Source of the DNA: Apiotrichum sp. Y4204 | Lineage: Eukaryota > Basidiomycota > Tremellomycetes > Trichosporonales > Trichosporonaceae | Assembly (NCBI GenBank): GCA_025531455.1 | Contig: JAMYHL010000061.1 | Span: 1 to 64,000 of the forward strand | DNA length: 64,000 bases | Direction: 5' to 3' | Shown: piece by piece, positions 31,220 to 42,101 of the stretch | How the letters are laid out: every line of letters starts with the position of its first letter | How positions within the stretch are numbered: the first letter of the stretch is position 1 | Notes under the pieces: generated by a model | Told to the model about the DNA's origin: nothing | Databases searched by the model: none | Seen by the model: only the letters and a program-made list of their open reading frames with translations | Position numbers and translations under genes: made by a program

Positions 31220-32646
31220 ATGTCGTCCCGCGTAACCACTCTTCTCAAGGCGGCTCCCACCAGGCGTTTCCTGTCCACCACCGTCGTGAGGGCCAACGCC
31301 CCCACCTTCCCGTTCAGTCGCGCGTCCGGAATGGAACCCCCCGCTGAGTTTGCCAAGCTCCGCGCCACGGACCCCGTGTCCAAGATCAAGCTCTTTGATG
31401 GGTCGGAGGCTTGGCTCGTCACCAAGTACAGGGACGTCTGCAAAGTTGCTACGGACGATCGCCTCTCAAAGGTCCGCACTCGCCCTGGATTCCCGGAGCT
31501 CAGTGCTGGTGGAAAGGAGGCCGCCAAGGCAAAGCCTACCTTTGTCGACATGGACAAGCCTGACCACATGAAGCAGAGGTGAGGACCACTGTGAGATGTC
31601 TTCAGCTAATCAGCCAGAGGTATGGTTGAGGGCTTCTTCACCCGCGAGCACGTCAAGTCTCTCAGGCCTTACATTCAGAAGACGGTCGACAGCAACCTTG
31701 ACAAGATGATCAAGACCTATGGACCCCACGGTCCCGCTGACCTGGTGCAGGAGTTTGCACTGCCAGTGCCCTCTCACGTGAGTCCGCCATCCGAGAGGTT
31801 ATAGTAACCAAAGATCATCTACACCATCCTCGGCGTCCCCTTCAAGGATCTTGAGTTCCTGACCAACCAAAACGCCATTCGTACCAACGGCAGCTCTACT
31901 GCTCGTCAAGCCTCTGCTGCGAGCAAGGGCCTCCTCGACTACCTGGGTAACCTGGTTGAGGAACGCACCAAGGAGCCAAAGGATGACCTCGTCAGCAACC
32001 TGGTTGTGAACCAAGTCATCCCCGGTCATCTCGACAAAGCGGACGCCGTCCAGGTGGCTTTCCTGCTCCTTGTCGCCGGCAACGCTACCATGGTCAACAT
32101 GATTGCCCTGGTGAGTTCATCGGCGATCTATAACATCTGACCCCAGGGTGTCGCCACACTTGCTCAACACCCTGAGCAGCTGGACGCCCTTAAGAAGAAC
32201 CCCGCGCTCGCCGCCAACTTTGTCGAGGAGCTCTGCCGTTACCACACCGCCTCGGCCATGGCCATCAAGCGCACGGCCCTCACCGACATTGAGCTCGGCG
32301 GAAAGACTATCAAAGCGGGTGACGGAATCATTGCCTCCAACTACTCTGCCAACCGTGACGAGGACATCTTCCCCAACGCCGACACGTTCAACATCAACCG
32401 CAAGTGGGGCGTGGATGACCCTCTTGGCTATGGCTTCGGGCCTCACCGTTGCATTGCCGAGCACCTCGCCAAGACCGAGCTGGAGATTGTGTTCTGTGAG
32501 TTGTGGAATGTCAGTATTGCAGCTAAAATCCAGCGACGCTTTATGAGCGCCTTCCTGAGCTCAAGCCGGCTGTTGCCATTGACAAGATCAACTACTCGCC
32601 CCTTAATGGCGATGTCGGCATCGTTGATCTTCCCGTCACCTGGTAG
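31220..32646 (+). CDS. CYP55: nitric oxide reductase cytochrome P450 (P450nor), mitochondrial type
   Basis: Five exons (31220-31578, 31618-31777, 31814-32110, 32147-32495, 32534-32646) give 425 residues. Residues 1 to about 25 form an Arg/Ser/Thr-rich mitochondrial presequence ([18 protein letters not shown]). The mature part begins [20 protein letters not shown] and continues [16 protein letters not shown] and KPTFVDMD, all typical of CYP55. The heme loop is [19 protein letters not shown] with Cys374. P450nor reduces NO to N2O using NAD(P)H directly, in fungal denitrification and NO defence. An internal Met at 31331 could give a cytosolic form, as is known for other CYP55 proteins. The third exon uses an AAG acceptor, unusual here. 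The closest known relatives include Trichosporon enzymes. Confidence 0.93.
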
Positions 32647-32782
32647 AGCTGTAAGCCATGCAGCTCATGCAGCTCAAAGCTCGCCCAATCCATGATTCCG
32701 CTCAAATCTGTGTAGCCCCTCCCCTCAATACGATATATGCGTGATGCAAATGCAAGTTCATGTGACTGTAAAGGCATGAATG

Positions 32783-32930
32783 TGTTGTCAGAATAAGTGG
32801 GAGAGCGACAGATGATATATCGAGACGCGTGCGTGTCGGTACTTACAACGACGAGAACTGCGCACGGGCCGTCGACTGCGGTGACACAGAGGGCGACGCG
32901 TGAGTCGTCGCAACAGAATGCGCGTTGTAT
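32783..32930 (+). repeat. LTR-like dispersed repeat, copy B
   Basis: Same orientation as copy A at 28069 and about 4.7 kb away. It starts TGTTGTCAGAATAAG and shares GCGCACGGGCCGTCGACTGCG and the GTCGTCGCAACA word. The pair encloses tandem paralogue 5, the 29.1-kb relic and the P450 gene. Confidence 0.6.
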
Positions 32931-33346
32931 ACGTCTATAACGAGTAGACTTGAACTATTGAAACCATTGGAACGTTGGGAACTTGAGATCTTGAGATCTT
33001 GAGAGAACTACGATCCAACCGATATATCCGTATATCCAGACACCGGGGATGTGACGTCGGGAGGCTGCCACCCAGCGGAGCCCCACAAACTTGAAGGGAA
33101 GTTACGTAAAGGTGTCAATCCGCGCCAGGCACGCGTCTTGAGGGAAGGCGAGACGCGTCGCACCGAAATGAGAGAGAGAGACGGTGGTTGAGTCACCTCG
33201 GTCTCATGGCTGGCTTCGTCCGTCATTATCCATAATCTCTTTCTCACCATCATCCTTTCGCTGCTCGCCATCGCCTCCCTTTTTCACATCATCCCCGAGC
33301 CATAGACGCATAGCCTCCGCCCCCATTAACCTACGGTCTCGCTAGC

Positions 33347-35016
33347 ATGGGTATCAAGGGTACGCTTCTCAAACCTTCATCATCATCCCGCCTTCCTTTA
33401 CTTCACCCTTCCGTCTTCCGAGCTCTCCACTGACGCCAGGCCTCACTGGGCTGCTCAATGAGCACGCTCCGCGCTCGATGAAGAATCATGAAATGAAGAC
33501 TGTAAGTTCCTAGACTTTTGGACATTGCTGACATTAGCTCTTTGGGCGCAAGGTAGCCATTGACGCGTCGATGTGAGTTGCCGTTGGGCATTGCTGCAGA
33601 CGCAAAGTACATCGGCTGACCCCAGGTCGATCTACCAGTTCCTCATTGCCGTGCGCCAGCAGGACGGTCAGATGCTCATGAACGAGAGTGGCGAGGTAAC
33701 AAGGTGGGTGTCGCGCAGCGATGTCGCTCACCATCAGCCACCTCATGGGGTTCTTTTACCGTACGATCCGCATGGTCGACCATGGTATAAAGCCGTGTTA
33801 CGTGTTTGATGGCAAGCCGCCAGAGCTGAAGGCGGGAGTGGTGCGTAACTTGCTTATTACTTTGCTCACATTCAGCTCAAGCAGCGCTTCGGTCGGCGCG
33901 AGGAGGCAAAGGAGGCAGAAGAGGAGGCCCGCGAGACGGGCACTGCTGAGGACATCGATCGTATGTCGCGTCGGCAGGTGCGCGTCACCAAGGAGCACAA
34001 CGACGAGTGCAAGCGTTTGCTCTCGCTCATGGGCATTCCGGTCGTGACTGTAAGCTATATGTGCGGGAACAGGTCTGACAACAGGCGCCAGGTGAAGCCG
34101 AGGCGCAGTGTGCCGAGCTCGCGCGCGCAGGGAAGGTAAGCTGTGGTCTGCTTTACTCACTGACTCCAGGTGTATGCCGCAGGATCTGAGGATATGGACA
34201 CCCTCACGTTCCATACTCCCATCCTCCTCCGCCACCTGACGTTCAGTGAAGCAAAGAAGATGCCCATCTCGGAGATCAAGCTTGACGAGGTTCTCAAAGG
34301 CCTGGAGATGACAATGGACCAGGTGGGTGATGGTACCTTTCATTCTAACCCTCAGTTTATCGAGTTGTGCATTCTGCTTGGGTGCGATTACCTCGAGCCA
34401 GTGCACGGCGTCGGGCCAAAGACAGCGCTCAAGCTCATGCGCGAGCACGGCAGCCTGGAGAAGGTCGTGACCTTTATTCAGGGCAAGATGGCGGAGAAGG
34501 CGGCAGAGCAGGCGGCGCTGGATGCCGAGGCGTCCGAGAGCGAGCCGGAGAGCGAGGAGGGCGGCGAGATGATCGTCAACTCTGATGGCGAGGAGATGCC
34601 TGCACCGAAAACGGAAAAGCCGAAGAAGAAGCGTAAGCGCGTGGCCGCCGGCATGCGCATTCCGGAGCACTGGCCATGGGAGGAGGCCAAGAAGCTCTTC
34701 CTCAACCCGGACGTGGAGAAGGGGGAGGACCTCGAGGTGAGAACCTGCTGTGGACACCTTCTGACATCAGATCGAGTGGAAGCAGCCCGACGTTGAGGGT
34801 CTCGTCGAGTTCCTCGTGCGCGAAAAGGGCTTCAAGGAGGACCGCGTGCGGGCTGGAGCGGCCAAGCTCTCCAAGATGCTCGCCGCCAAGCAGCAGGGTC
34901 GTCTCGATGGCTTCTTCACGGTCAAGCCCAAGGCGGCTGACGACAAGAAGCCCGCCGCCGGAGGCAAGCGCAAGGCGGACGACAAGGGCAAGGCAGGGGC
35001 CAAGAAGCGCAAGTAA
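33347..35016 (+). CDS. FEN1: flap endonuclease 1 (Rad27/FEN1)
   Basis: Ten exons (33347-33359, 33440-33501, 33538-33572, 33626-33703, 33738-33840, 33876-34049, 34085-34135, 34170-34322, 34356-34736, 34771-35016) give 431 residues. The start MGIKGLTGLL is invariant because Gly2 becomes the mature N-terminus. Metal ligands are seen in [43 protein letters not shown] and [17 protein letters not shown]. The PCNA-binding box is QGRLDGFF, followed by a Lys-rich tail. The enzyme removes 5' flaps in Okazaki-fragment maturation and long-patch base excision repair. Compared with the usual roughly 390 residues it has an acidic then Lys-rich insertion ([11 protein letters not shown] ... KPKKKRKR) after the H2TH region. 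The first exon is only 13 nt; one intron is 33 nt. Confidence 0.95.
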
Positions 35017-35562
35017 TGAGGGTTTGGGTATTGGTCGGCAGTGTGACATGTACAGTACGGGAGCAGCGTATGTAGAGGAATGTTTGGCTTTGTACTAACG
35101 GAACTGTTGACCACAAGCTGACAATCGGAATGAACATAACCTCACGACTGATTCGCCAGTAGTTGTGCTCATCGAGCAGTTTGGTTCTAGCTGGAGTCAG
35201 GACGCTTGCTTGTACGGATATGACTGCGGACTAGTTTCTCCTGCGCGCTTAGCTGTCACCCTGTAGTACTCGGAGCCCGCCAACATGTGGCGTTATTCTT
35301 TGGTTGTGCATGGCATTCATTTACAATGGTATGGGCAGGTGTGATCATGTCATAACGTGGCGGAATCGCGCCCTGTTCCTCGCTTGTCATTACTGTTTGT
35401 CGTTACTGTTGTCGCCCCCTCGGAAAGTGTGTGTGGTCTTCGGACGTTGTCTGTCTTGTCTGACTCTTGGTATATTGCATCGCTGCCGTGCGCCTGCGCG
35501 TTCGTGCTATTCTTGCTGATGTTGAGGAGTCGTTGGTGGCCTCCCAAAGATGTCGGATGGGC
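35017..35562. other. convergent spacer, no gene seen
   Basis: Between the 3' ends of FEN1 and the unknown minus-strand gene. Only short unconvincing frames. Confidence 0.45.
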
Positions 35563-36771
35563 TCACATGGCGGACCAGCGACGGACCGTGTCCATGCCAC
35601 GAAAAACGCGCTTCACATCGTCGTCGGCCAGCACGTGGTCGCGCAACGAGATGCCAAAGGGGGGAGGGCTGGGTCCCGTAGGCTCGTCGGATTCGGCAAA
35701 CTGCGCATAGTCGTCCCAGACGACTTCAGGCTCGTTGTTCGGGACTCCAGCTTCCTCGTCATTTGACCCCTCCTCAGATTCGTTGTTGTTCGACCCGTCC
35801 CGGTTGTCAATGTCCCCACCGCGTTCCCTACCGCGCAGTTGATCGAGCACGCGGACGATGCGGCGGTAAATCGTGCGATACCCATTGCGGCTGTCATTCA
35901 GAGCATCAACTGGGTTCTCGTGGGCGGGACCGGTGTGCTCCAGAACGAGCGGGGTAGAAGGAGCATAAGGCGGCAGGACGGCTTCGATCGCAGGAGCTGC
36001 GGGCCTGACAGGCATCTTCTTCGCGATTTGTAAGCAAGGGGTAAGCCCCGGCTGACGCCACCACTCTGGGCCGTCCACGGGGATCGCAGGCTGTGGTCAG
36101 ACAGGAGAAAAAGGGTTGGGGAGGGTGCTGGTCACTCACTGGCGTGCGGTCCAACAGCATGAACTCGTCGCCGGGCAGGTAACACGCGACTTCGGCGGGC
36201 ATGAAGAAGTACACCGTACACATCTTGTCTGTGTCGCCGTCGCCGATAAACTTGCCATTCCGACAGGTCATTCCGTATTCGGCGGGCGGCGGGAAAGCAC
36301 CTGTGTCTGGGCCAAAGTCGAGGGGTAGCCAGCCGGCAAAGCCGTCCTTCCTGATTACAGAGCGACGGACGGCGTGTGTGGCGACACAGATGAAGCGGAG
36401 AGGGTAGTTTGAGAGACGCGCCATGTGTGCAGCGGCCGAGAGAAAGTTTGCACCGTGCGACCAGAGGAAAGCGGGCACCGTGGGGCTGGGTGTCAGCTCG
36501 TGTAATCACTTGTTGGGTAGGACCTGTCTGCTCACCATCTAGACATCCCAAGATGCATCATACCACGCGGGGAAAACGCCCTGCCAAAGACCCACAAGAG
36601 GGCCCACTCGTCGCCGTCGCCGACAGCGAGGAGAGTGACGAGGGCAATCATGGCCTTGTTGCCGAGAAAGTGGCGGAGGAAGCGGTCGTAGATGAACGGA
36701 GGGACGGTTGGGCGCTGGCGGAGCATCATGGTGGGCGGGGGAGACAAAGACCGGTTGTTGGAGGCGGCCAT
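35563..36771 (-). CDS. conserved-looking hypothetical protein
   Basis: Exons 36771-36536, 36485-36140 and 36090-35563, with 50- and 49-nt introns, give 369 residues. The first part includes PPFIYDRFLRHFLGNKAMIAL and WALLWVFGRAFSPRGMMHL. The middle has RFICVATHAVRRSVIRKDGFAG and LPGDEFMLLDRTP. The last third is proline- then Asp/Glu/Asn-rich (NNNESEEGSNDEE) and looks disordered. I recognise no domain. The regular splice sites, in-frame joins and codon use say it is a real gene. A later start at 36729 (MMLRQRPTVP) is possible. Mildly hydrophobic segments exist but no clear membrane span. Confidence 0.65.
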
Positions 36772-37530
36772 CGGTTGAGGGTGGAGAGTGCTCTTGATAT
36801 ATGTCCTGTGAATGCGACCAACATCTCAAAGCTGCTCTCATCCAGAGCTGCGGCGTCCGGTAGCCATCGTGCTGGAACTCGGTGCGAGCCGCGCGTCCAG
36901 TGTGTGTCTGTGTGTGTCGACCGTTGTCCTCGGACATGGTACAATTGGATGATGAATGATTGATGATGGTAAATGGTAAAATGAGTGATGGCAGTGATTA
37001 GTCGTTTGTTCGATGCTCTCTTCTGTGAAATAGCCTTTCTCGTATCGACAGAGAAGCTTGAACTGAAACAATTTCATACTGTACGTGATGTTTTACAAAG
37101 CTTCTGCCAAAGGGCGCGGCAAATGTTGACAAACTGAAACACACGTCGGCTTCAGAGACATCCATCTTCATCGTCAGCACAACGGGGGCTTGTGTGTATA
37201 CGGTGGACAGCACACTCGCACCCAAGTGCAAAACGTTGGTCGCAAGGCCCTTTGCATCATTCACAACTGTCAACATCAGAGTAACGTCAGAGTAACGTCA
37301 GTAAATCAGCTTGTCGGTCATAGCTTTTGCTGTGTGGACTTCGCGTGTCCCGCTACGTGATCCAGAGACGTGCCTGGTGCGTCATGGTCCGTCATTGAAA
37401 TAGCGGCAACAATGACAACATGCGTGGGAACAGCCAACAACGGCTTCGGGAAACGACGAGCCACACAATATACTCCACTGCTTTCATCTCCTACATACTT
37501 CAGAGACTGTTTTCAACTCTGCACACCTGT
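36772..37530. other. spacer, no gene seen
   Basis: Intergenic region upstream of the unknown gene and downstream of SOD1. It holds a GATGATGAATGATTGATGATGG-like simple tract near 36949-36970 and no supported gene. Confidence 0.45.
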
Positions 37531-38644
37531 TTACTCGGTGAGACCAACGACACCGCAGGCAGCGCGGCCACCGGCGTTGCCGGTCTTGAGCGAGTCAGGG
37601 TGGCCGCCCTTGCCGAGGTCGTCCTCGCCCTCGTGGACAACGACCGCGCGGCCGATGATCGAGTACGGGCCGATGAGCGAGATCTGCGAGTCTGGGTGTT
37701 AGAGATGACGGGAAAAGGGCCAGAGGACACATAGATATATCGGCGAAACTCACCCTTGATGTTCACGTTGGCGGTACCGTTTCCGTCAGTCTCGACGTTT
37801 CCAAGGTCGCCGACGTGACGCTCCGACGCCGAGGGACCTCCGTGCTGCTTGTTCTGGGGGTTGTAATGGGCTCCCGCGGAGGTGCACCCATTGCTGGTGT
37901 CTCCAAAAGCGTGAATGTGGAAGCCACGCTTGGCGTTTGCGTCGAGGTTCTCAATCTGGGATGTCAGATGGTGAAAAGAGACGTTTGGGTCACGACGCGA
38001 GGCGAAACGATGGCGAAGAGAGATGAAATGATGGCGAAGGGAAGCTAAATCGGTAGCGAGGAAGGGTGAAACAACAGGGCATCTTAAAATATGTATTCTC
38101 AGACCATGAGAATGAAGTGCGCGCCCGCAGACGTGCAACAGTTCGAAGTGTCTCCGCCGACGGGCGAAGTCACCCGTTGGAGGACACGTTGAACAGCTGA
38201 ACGATTGCTGTTCAGGCCTTGGGCACCAGATTGCAGGCCATCGTCGCCGCCTGCTGCTCTGCTCTTGCTCGCCACGGTGGTCAACGCAGACTGGCCGGAC
38301 TAGCCGTCTCCGCCGTTACGCCTTCCCCCCTCATCCTCGCATCGATCATGACCGTCCGACAGTTTACTCACCTTGCCCGAGACCGAGACGGGGCCGCCCT
38401 CCTGCTCCTGGGTGAAGGTGATGACACCGGAAACCTTCGAGTCGCCCTTGAGGACCGCGATAGCCTATTGAGATAAGATATGGTGGGCGGGGAGAAGGAC
38501 AAAGAGGCATTATGGGTGGAATGAGGCATTAAGGCGGGGGAGAGAAGCAAGCGTCAGTATGGGATAAAACCAAAAGGATGAGGACCGGTGCGGTCTGTGT
38601 GGACAGTCGCATATGATTAGCGATTAGATACGTACCTTGACCAT
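37531..38644 (-). CDS. SOD1: Cu/Zn superoxide dismutase
   Basis: Four exons (38644-38636, 38464-38372, 37955-37754, 37691-37531) give exactly 154 residues, the standard cytosolic SOD1 length. Copper/zinc ligands are all present: [32 protein letters not shown] and [14 protein letters not shown]. The disulfide cysteines are in TSNGCTSAG and RAACGVVGL. The enzyme dismutates superoxide to O2 and H2O2 in cytosol and mitochondrial intermembrane space. The first exon is 9 nt (MVK). The second intron (37956-38371) is unusually long at 416 nt and contains a duplicated piece of the exon-3 coding sequence, described separately. Confidence 0.96.
38115..38156 (-). pseudogene. SOD1 exon-like fragment inside SOD1 intron 2
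   Basis: Fourteen codons on the same strand as SOD1 read [14 protein letters not shown]. The true exon 3 reads [14 protein letters not shown], so 12 of 14 residues are identical. Eight of the 12 shared codons differ only at synonymous positions. The flanks are not SOD-like: HIHAFGD is missing upstream and NPxNxxHGGP downstream, and a stop follows three codons later. It is therefore a relic of a second SOD copy or of a former alternative exon, not a usable exon now. Confidence 0.6.
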
Positions 38645-39371
38645 TGTGGATGTGTTGATAAGGATTAGAGATGGAGAGAAAGTGTTGATGGATGGTGAGA
38701 AGAGAGACAATGATGAAGAGGAAGAGAGAGAAGAGGAGACGAGATAGGAGACGAGACTTGAGGCATAAAAGGGCGCAACCACCTGCTAGGTGGAGTGGGA
38801 ACTGGGCTGACTGGAGTGTGACTGTACTATGCTGCTGCTCCTCTGCCCAGTCCCAGTCTCTGGGGGTTGACTGGAGGCTGAATAACCCGCTTGGCTGTCC
38901 GCCTTTCCGGATACAGCTTGCCTGCTGCTGCTGTTCATAGAAGGCGATGGATGCCCCCCCCATAGCGACACTTGGTCTGCCTTCCCTCCCCCTCCGTCTT
39001 CCCTTCCTTTCTTGTCTTCCCTCCCTCCTTCCCCCCACCCCCTGGAGACGAGTTGACTTTGTCTTCCCTCTTCCCTCTCTTCCATACCCGGAGTCGCGGC
39101 ATTTAATAGGCCGGGAGTACGAGTCATAATGACGCCATCCACATCCACTGGCTGCATGTAAATTCCCACAGGCATGGTTTAGCCGTTTACCTAATCACCA
39201 CTTTGACTCTCGGGCACTCGGCCGAGCATTCCACGCCCACTATCCCCTTTCACCGAGCGTCGCATAGTCGCTCCGCTCCCATCCATTCAGCCACATTCAC
39301 GGCAGACCAGAGTTTAACAGATTGCACCAGTACCCACTCTTGTGATCTCTATCTCCATGCATGCACTATCT
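38645..39371. other. SOD1 promoter side / spacer to HIS1
   Basis: A purine-rich GAGAGAAGAGGA tract lies at about 38690-38750 and a pyrimidine-rich CTTCCCTCCC tract at 38975-39080. No gene is supported. Confidence 0.4.
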
Positions 39372-40585
39372 CTAAACACCCACGCGGCAGTTATCCAGCG
39401 CCATGACGAGGATATCCTCTGCGCCGGTCCGCTCGAGCGCGTCCATGGTCCCCGCAAGCGCGTTGCGCTCGACCATGCTCGAGACGGCGACCCACCCGTC
39501 CTCGTCGAGCGGGGACACCGTCGGCGCGCGCCGTCCGGGCGTAATCTTGAGAGCGGCCTGGAGATTGTCGCGCTGGATGTTGTACGACACGTAGACGTAC
39601 TTTTTGGCTGCGAGCACACCAGCAATACGCGAGCGGAGGAGCGGGACAATCGGCGCAAGCGCAGGCGACAGCGACGCGTGCGGCGTCTTGGGCCCGATGA
39701 GCACCGCCTCCGAGGTCATGAGCGTGTGGATCGCGTGCAGTCCCGCCGCGCGCATCGTGTCGCCGGATTCTGGAGTGAGAGGGGGCTTGGGAGACGGCTT
39801 GGGAGACGCGGGACTCACCGACGAGGTCAACTAGAGACAGTGAACGAGGAGGGAGCGTTAAAGATCACGCGATAGCACACGGCGTCAGCACCACACCTTT
39901 CCATCCCCCATACGCACCAATACCATCCGCCATGCCGAGGGCGCACGCCGCCTCGACGGAGCCGCCGACGTACTCGACCTTGGTCTTGCCCTTTCCAGTC
40001 TCCTTATCGATCTTCGCAAAGAGCTCGGTCGTGAGTTCCGAAAACGACGTCGCGACACGCCCGCCCGAGAGCTGCTCGACGCTCTGCACCGGCCCAGTAA
40101 CAGGCACCTGCACCTGCAGCTTGCACTTGCCAAAGCCGAGCGGGAGGAGCTCCTGGATGAGGTCGCCGTGCGTCGACTCGGCAATCACATCCTGCCCCGT
40201 AATGCCGAGCGACACCGCGCCGAGCGCAACGAAGCGCGGAATGTCGGCCGCCGGGAGGAACACCCTAGGATGAGTTGCGCCCCGCATCCACAACTCACAA
40301 TGCGATCGGGTGGTTCTGCACGAGCGCAACATCCAGCCGGTGCGCGCGGTTGTACTTGATGTCCGCGCCGGAGAGGAGCTCGATCGCCTTCTCATACAGA
40401 CGTCCCTTTTTCGGGACCGCAAAGAGCAGGCGGTCCTTGAGGCTGTCGACGAGCAACGACATTGTCGACTCGTAGCCGAACGAGCTCTTGGAAGAGCGGT
40501 CGTTGCCGCCCGACGGCGGGGGCAGCGAGATGCTGGACGACATCTCCTGCGAGGGGGGGGCGACGGGGGTCTGCGCACCGGACAT
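39372..40585 (-). CDS. HIS1: ATP phosphoribosyltransferase (histidine biosynthesis step 1)
   Basis: Four exons (40585-40299, 40264-39918, 39830-39819, 39769-39372) give 347 residues. Landmarks are LLFAVPKKGRLYEKAIELL, the active-site segment SLGITGQDVIAE, VEYVGGSVEAACALGMADGI-VDLVESGDTMRAAGL across three exons, and a C-terminal regulatory ACT-like region ending LDNCRVGV. The enzyme condenses ATP with PRPP, the committed and His-inhibited step. Exon 3 is only 12 nt (its codons give VDLVE with flanking bases), and without it the universally conserved DLVESG motif would be lost. The N-terminal roughly 45 residues are Ser/Pro-rich and variable, so a start at 40543 is possible. CACGTG at 40715-40720 lies upstream. 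Confidence 0.94.
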
Positions 40586-40714
40586 TGTGGGTGCTGTTGT
40601 TGTTGCTGTGGTTGCTGTTGTTGGGCGTTGAGCGTTGTTGGTGGATGTTGTTATCAACGAACGCCAGACCATCGAAATCGGACATGGTTTTTTTCGACGA
40701 TCGACTCGGAGTGT

Positions 40715-40720
40715 CACGTG
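40715..40720 (-). promoter_or_regulatory. CACGTG E-box upstream of HIS1
   Basis: A perfect palindromic CACGTG (in GTGTCACGTGACTTG) sits 130 nt upstream of the HIS1 start. In fungi this word is bound by bHLH factors such as Cbf1-type proteins; binding here is inferred. Confidence 0.35.
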
Positions 40721-40835
40721 ACTTGTAAACGTGCATCCACGATCCAATGTCGTCACGTCGACAGCAACCACCAACATTGTACCATTGATACCATTGTACA
40801 CATCTATGCATGAAGCCCAGGTACTACACTACTGC

Positions 40836-42101
40836 TCACCCATAGCCAGCCAGGTCGAGCGCAGAGATGTACTGCGACACCGCCTCGGGCTCCTCTTCTT
40901 CCTCTTCGTCCTCGTCCTCGTCGTAGTCGTCGTCGAAGTCTTCCTCTTCGTCGCTGCCGCACGGCGCCTCGTCCTCGTCCTCGTCCATGTCATCATCTTC
41001 GTCGTCCAAAAGCCTTTCCTCAACCTCTGGGCTCTCTCCAATGCCCATCTCCGCGGACCACGCTTGTGCTGCGGGAACAGGTATTGGAGAATCAAAGGAC
41101 ACCTGTGGCATGCGCTGGGGCTGCGACTGCGAGTTTGACCGCGACTGGGATTGTGCTTGTGACTGCGGCTGTGATTGGGGCGGAGACGGGTCGAGCGCAG
41201 TGACATATGTGAGGGGCGATGCCGTCAGATCGTCCTTCGGGCTCCCTGGTCGACGGTCAATCGTCGCGATGCGAGACAGCGGTGCAGCAGACGGGGCACG
41301 TTTGGAGGCCGGTGATGGCGCAGCGGGGAATGTGAGGCGCATGCTGGGGTGTCGCCGCGCGGTAAGCGGATTCGGGAATGGAAGGCCGGTGATCCCCGAC
41401 GCCGCCCGCTCGCGTTCGCGCTCACGCTCCCGTGATCGAGTTTCTGGCACCGACGGCCACAGCCATGCGGGATACGGTGGTGACGGGAGCGCGAGCGCCT
41501 CGTCCTTTTGCATGGAAAGGTACGACGTGATGAACGGCACTAACGGGAAATCGTCGTGGTCCGGCTCAAACCTGGTGTCAGAGGGGAAGGACGTTCGAAC
41601 CCACCGGTAGATCTCCTGCTCAATGCTGTCCGCCTCCCATCCTTGCAGCTTGCGCAGGCACGCAACAACGAGCGTTGTATGCGACTTGCCGTCCACGTCC
41701 GCAAGGTAGATCGGGTACGCCGAGGGGTTCAGAAGAATCTGGTGTGAACACTAGCCTACGTTGGTACACACCTGGAGGGCCTGCCCGACCTCGGCGCGCT
41801 CCATCCCGAGGCTCTCCTCGCCCATCTTCTCGGCACGGACCCATAGCACCTCAATGCCACGCCGGCGCGCCCACACCGCGAGGGGCTCATCTTCCGCCAG
41901 GGGCTTCTTGCGCATCGCAACGAGGGTGCGGATCCCCAGACGCCGGAGGAACGGCGCATTCCGCGCAGCAGGCAGCGAGCCGCGGTACAGGATCTGCGAC
42001 GGCGCCGTCGTGTCGTCCCCGCTCCCGCCCGGTGTCCCGCCGAGGCCGGCGCCAGGGCCCGGCGCGGCGACGATCGCAAAGTCGTACGGCGGGGTGAGCA
42101 T
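40836..42101 (-). CDS. OCA/Siw14-type phosphatase-like protein, catalytic residues lost
   Basis: Exons 42101-41772 and 41738-40836, with a 33-nt intron, give 410 residues. The N-terminal domain (YDFAIVAAPG ... ILYRGSLPAARNAPFLRRLGIRTLV) and ACLRKLQGWEADSIEQEIYRW are typical of fungal atypical dual-specificity phosphatases (OCA family). The P-loop, normally H-C-x5-R, reads YLADVDGKSHTT: the Cys is replaced by Asp and the Arg by His, so phosphatase activity is not expected. After about residue 205 the protein becomes low complexity: an Arg/Glu run, a Ser/Gln run (SQPQSQAQSQS), then a long acidic tail (DEDEDEEEEEEPEAV). In yeast, OCA members act together in oxidant-induced arrest and inositol pyrophosphate metabolism; a scaffold role is inferred. 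Confidence 0.82.
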
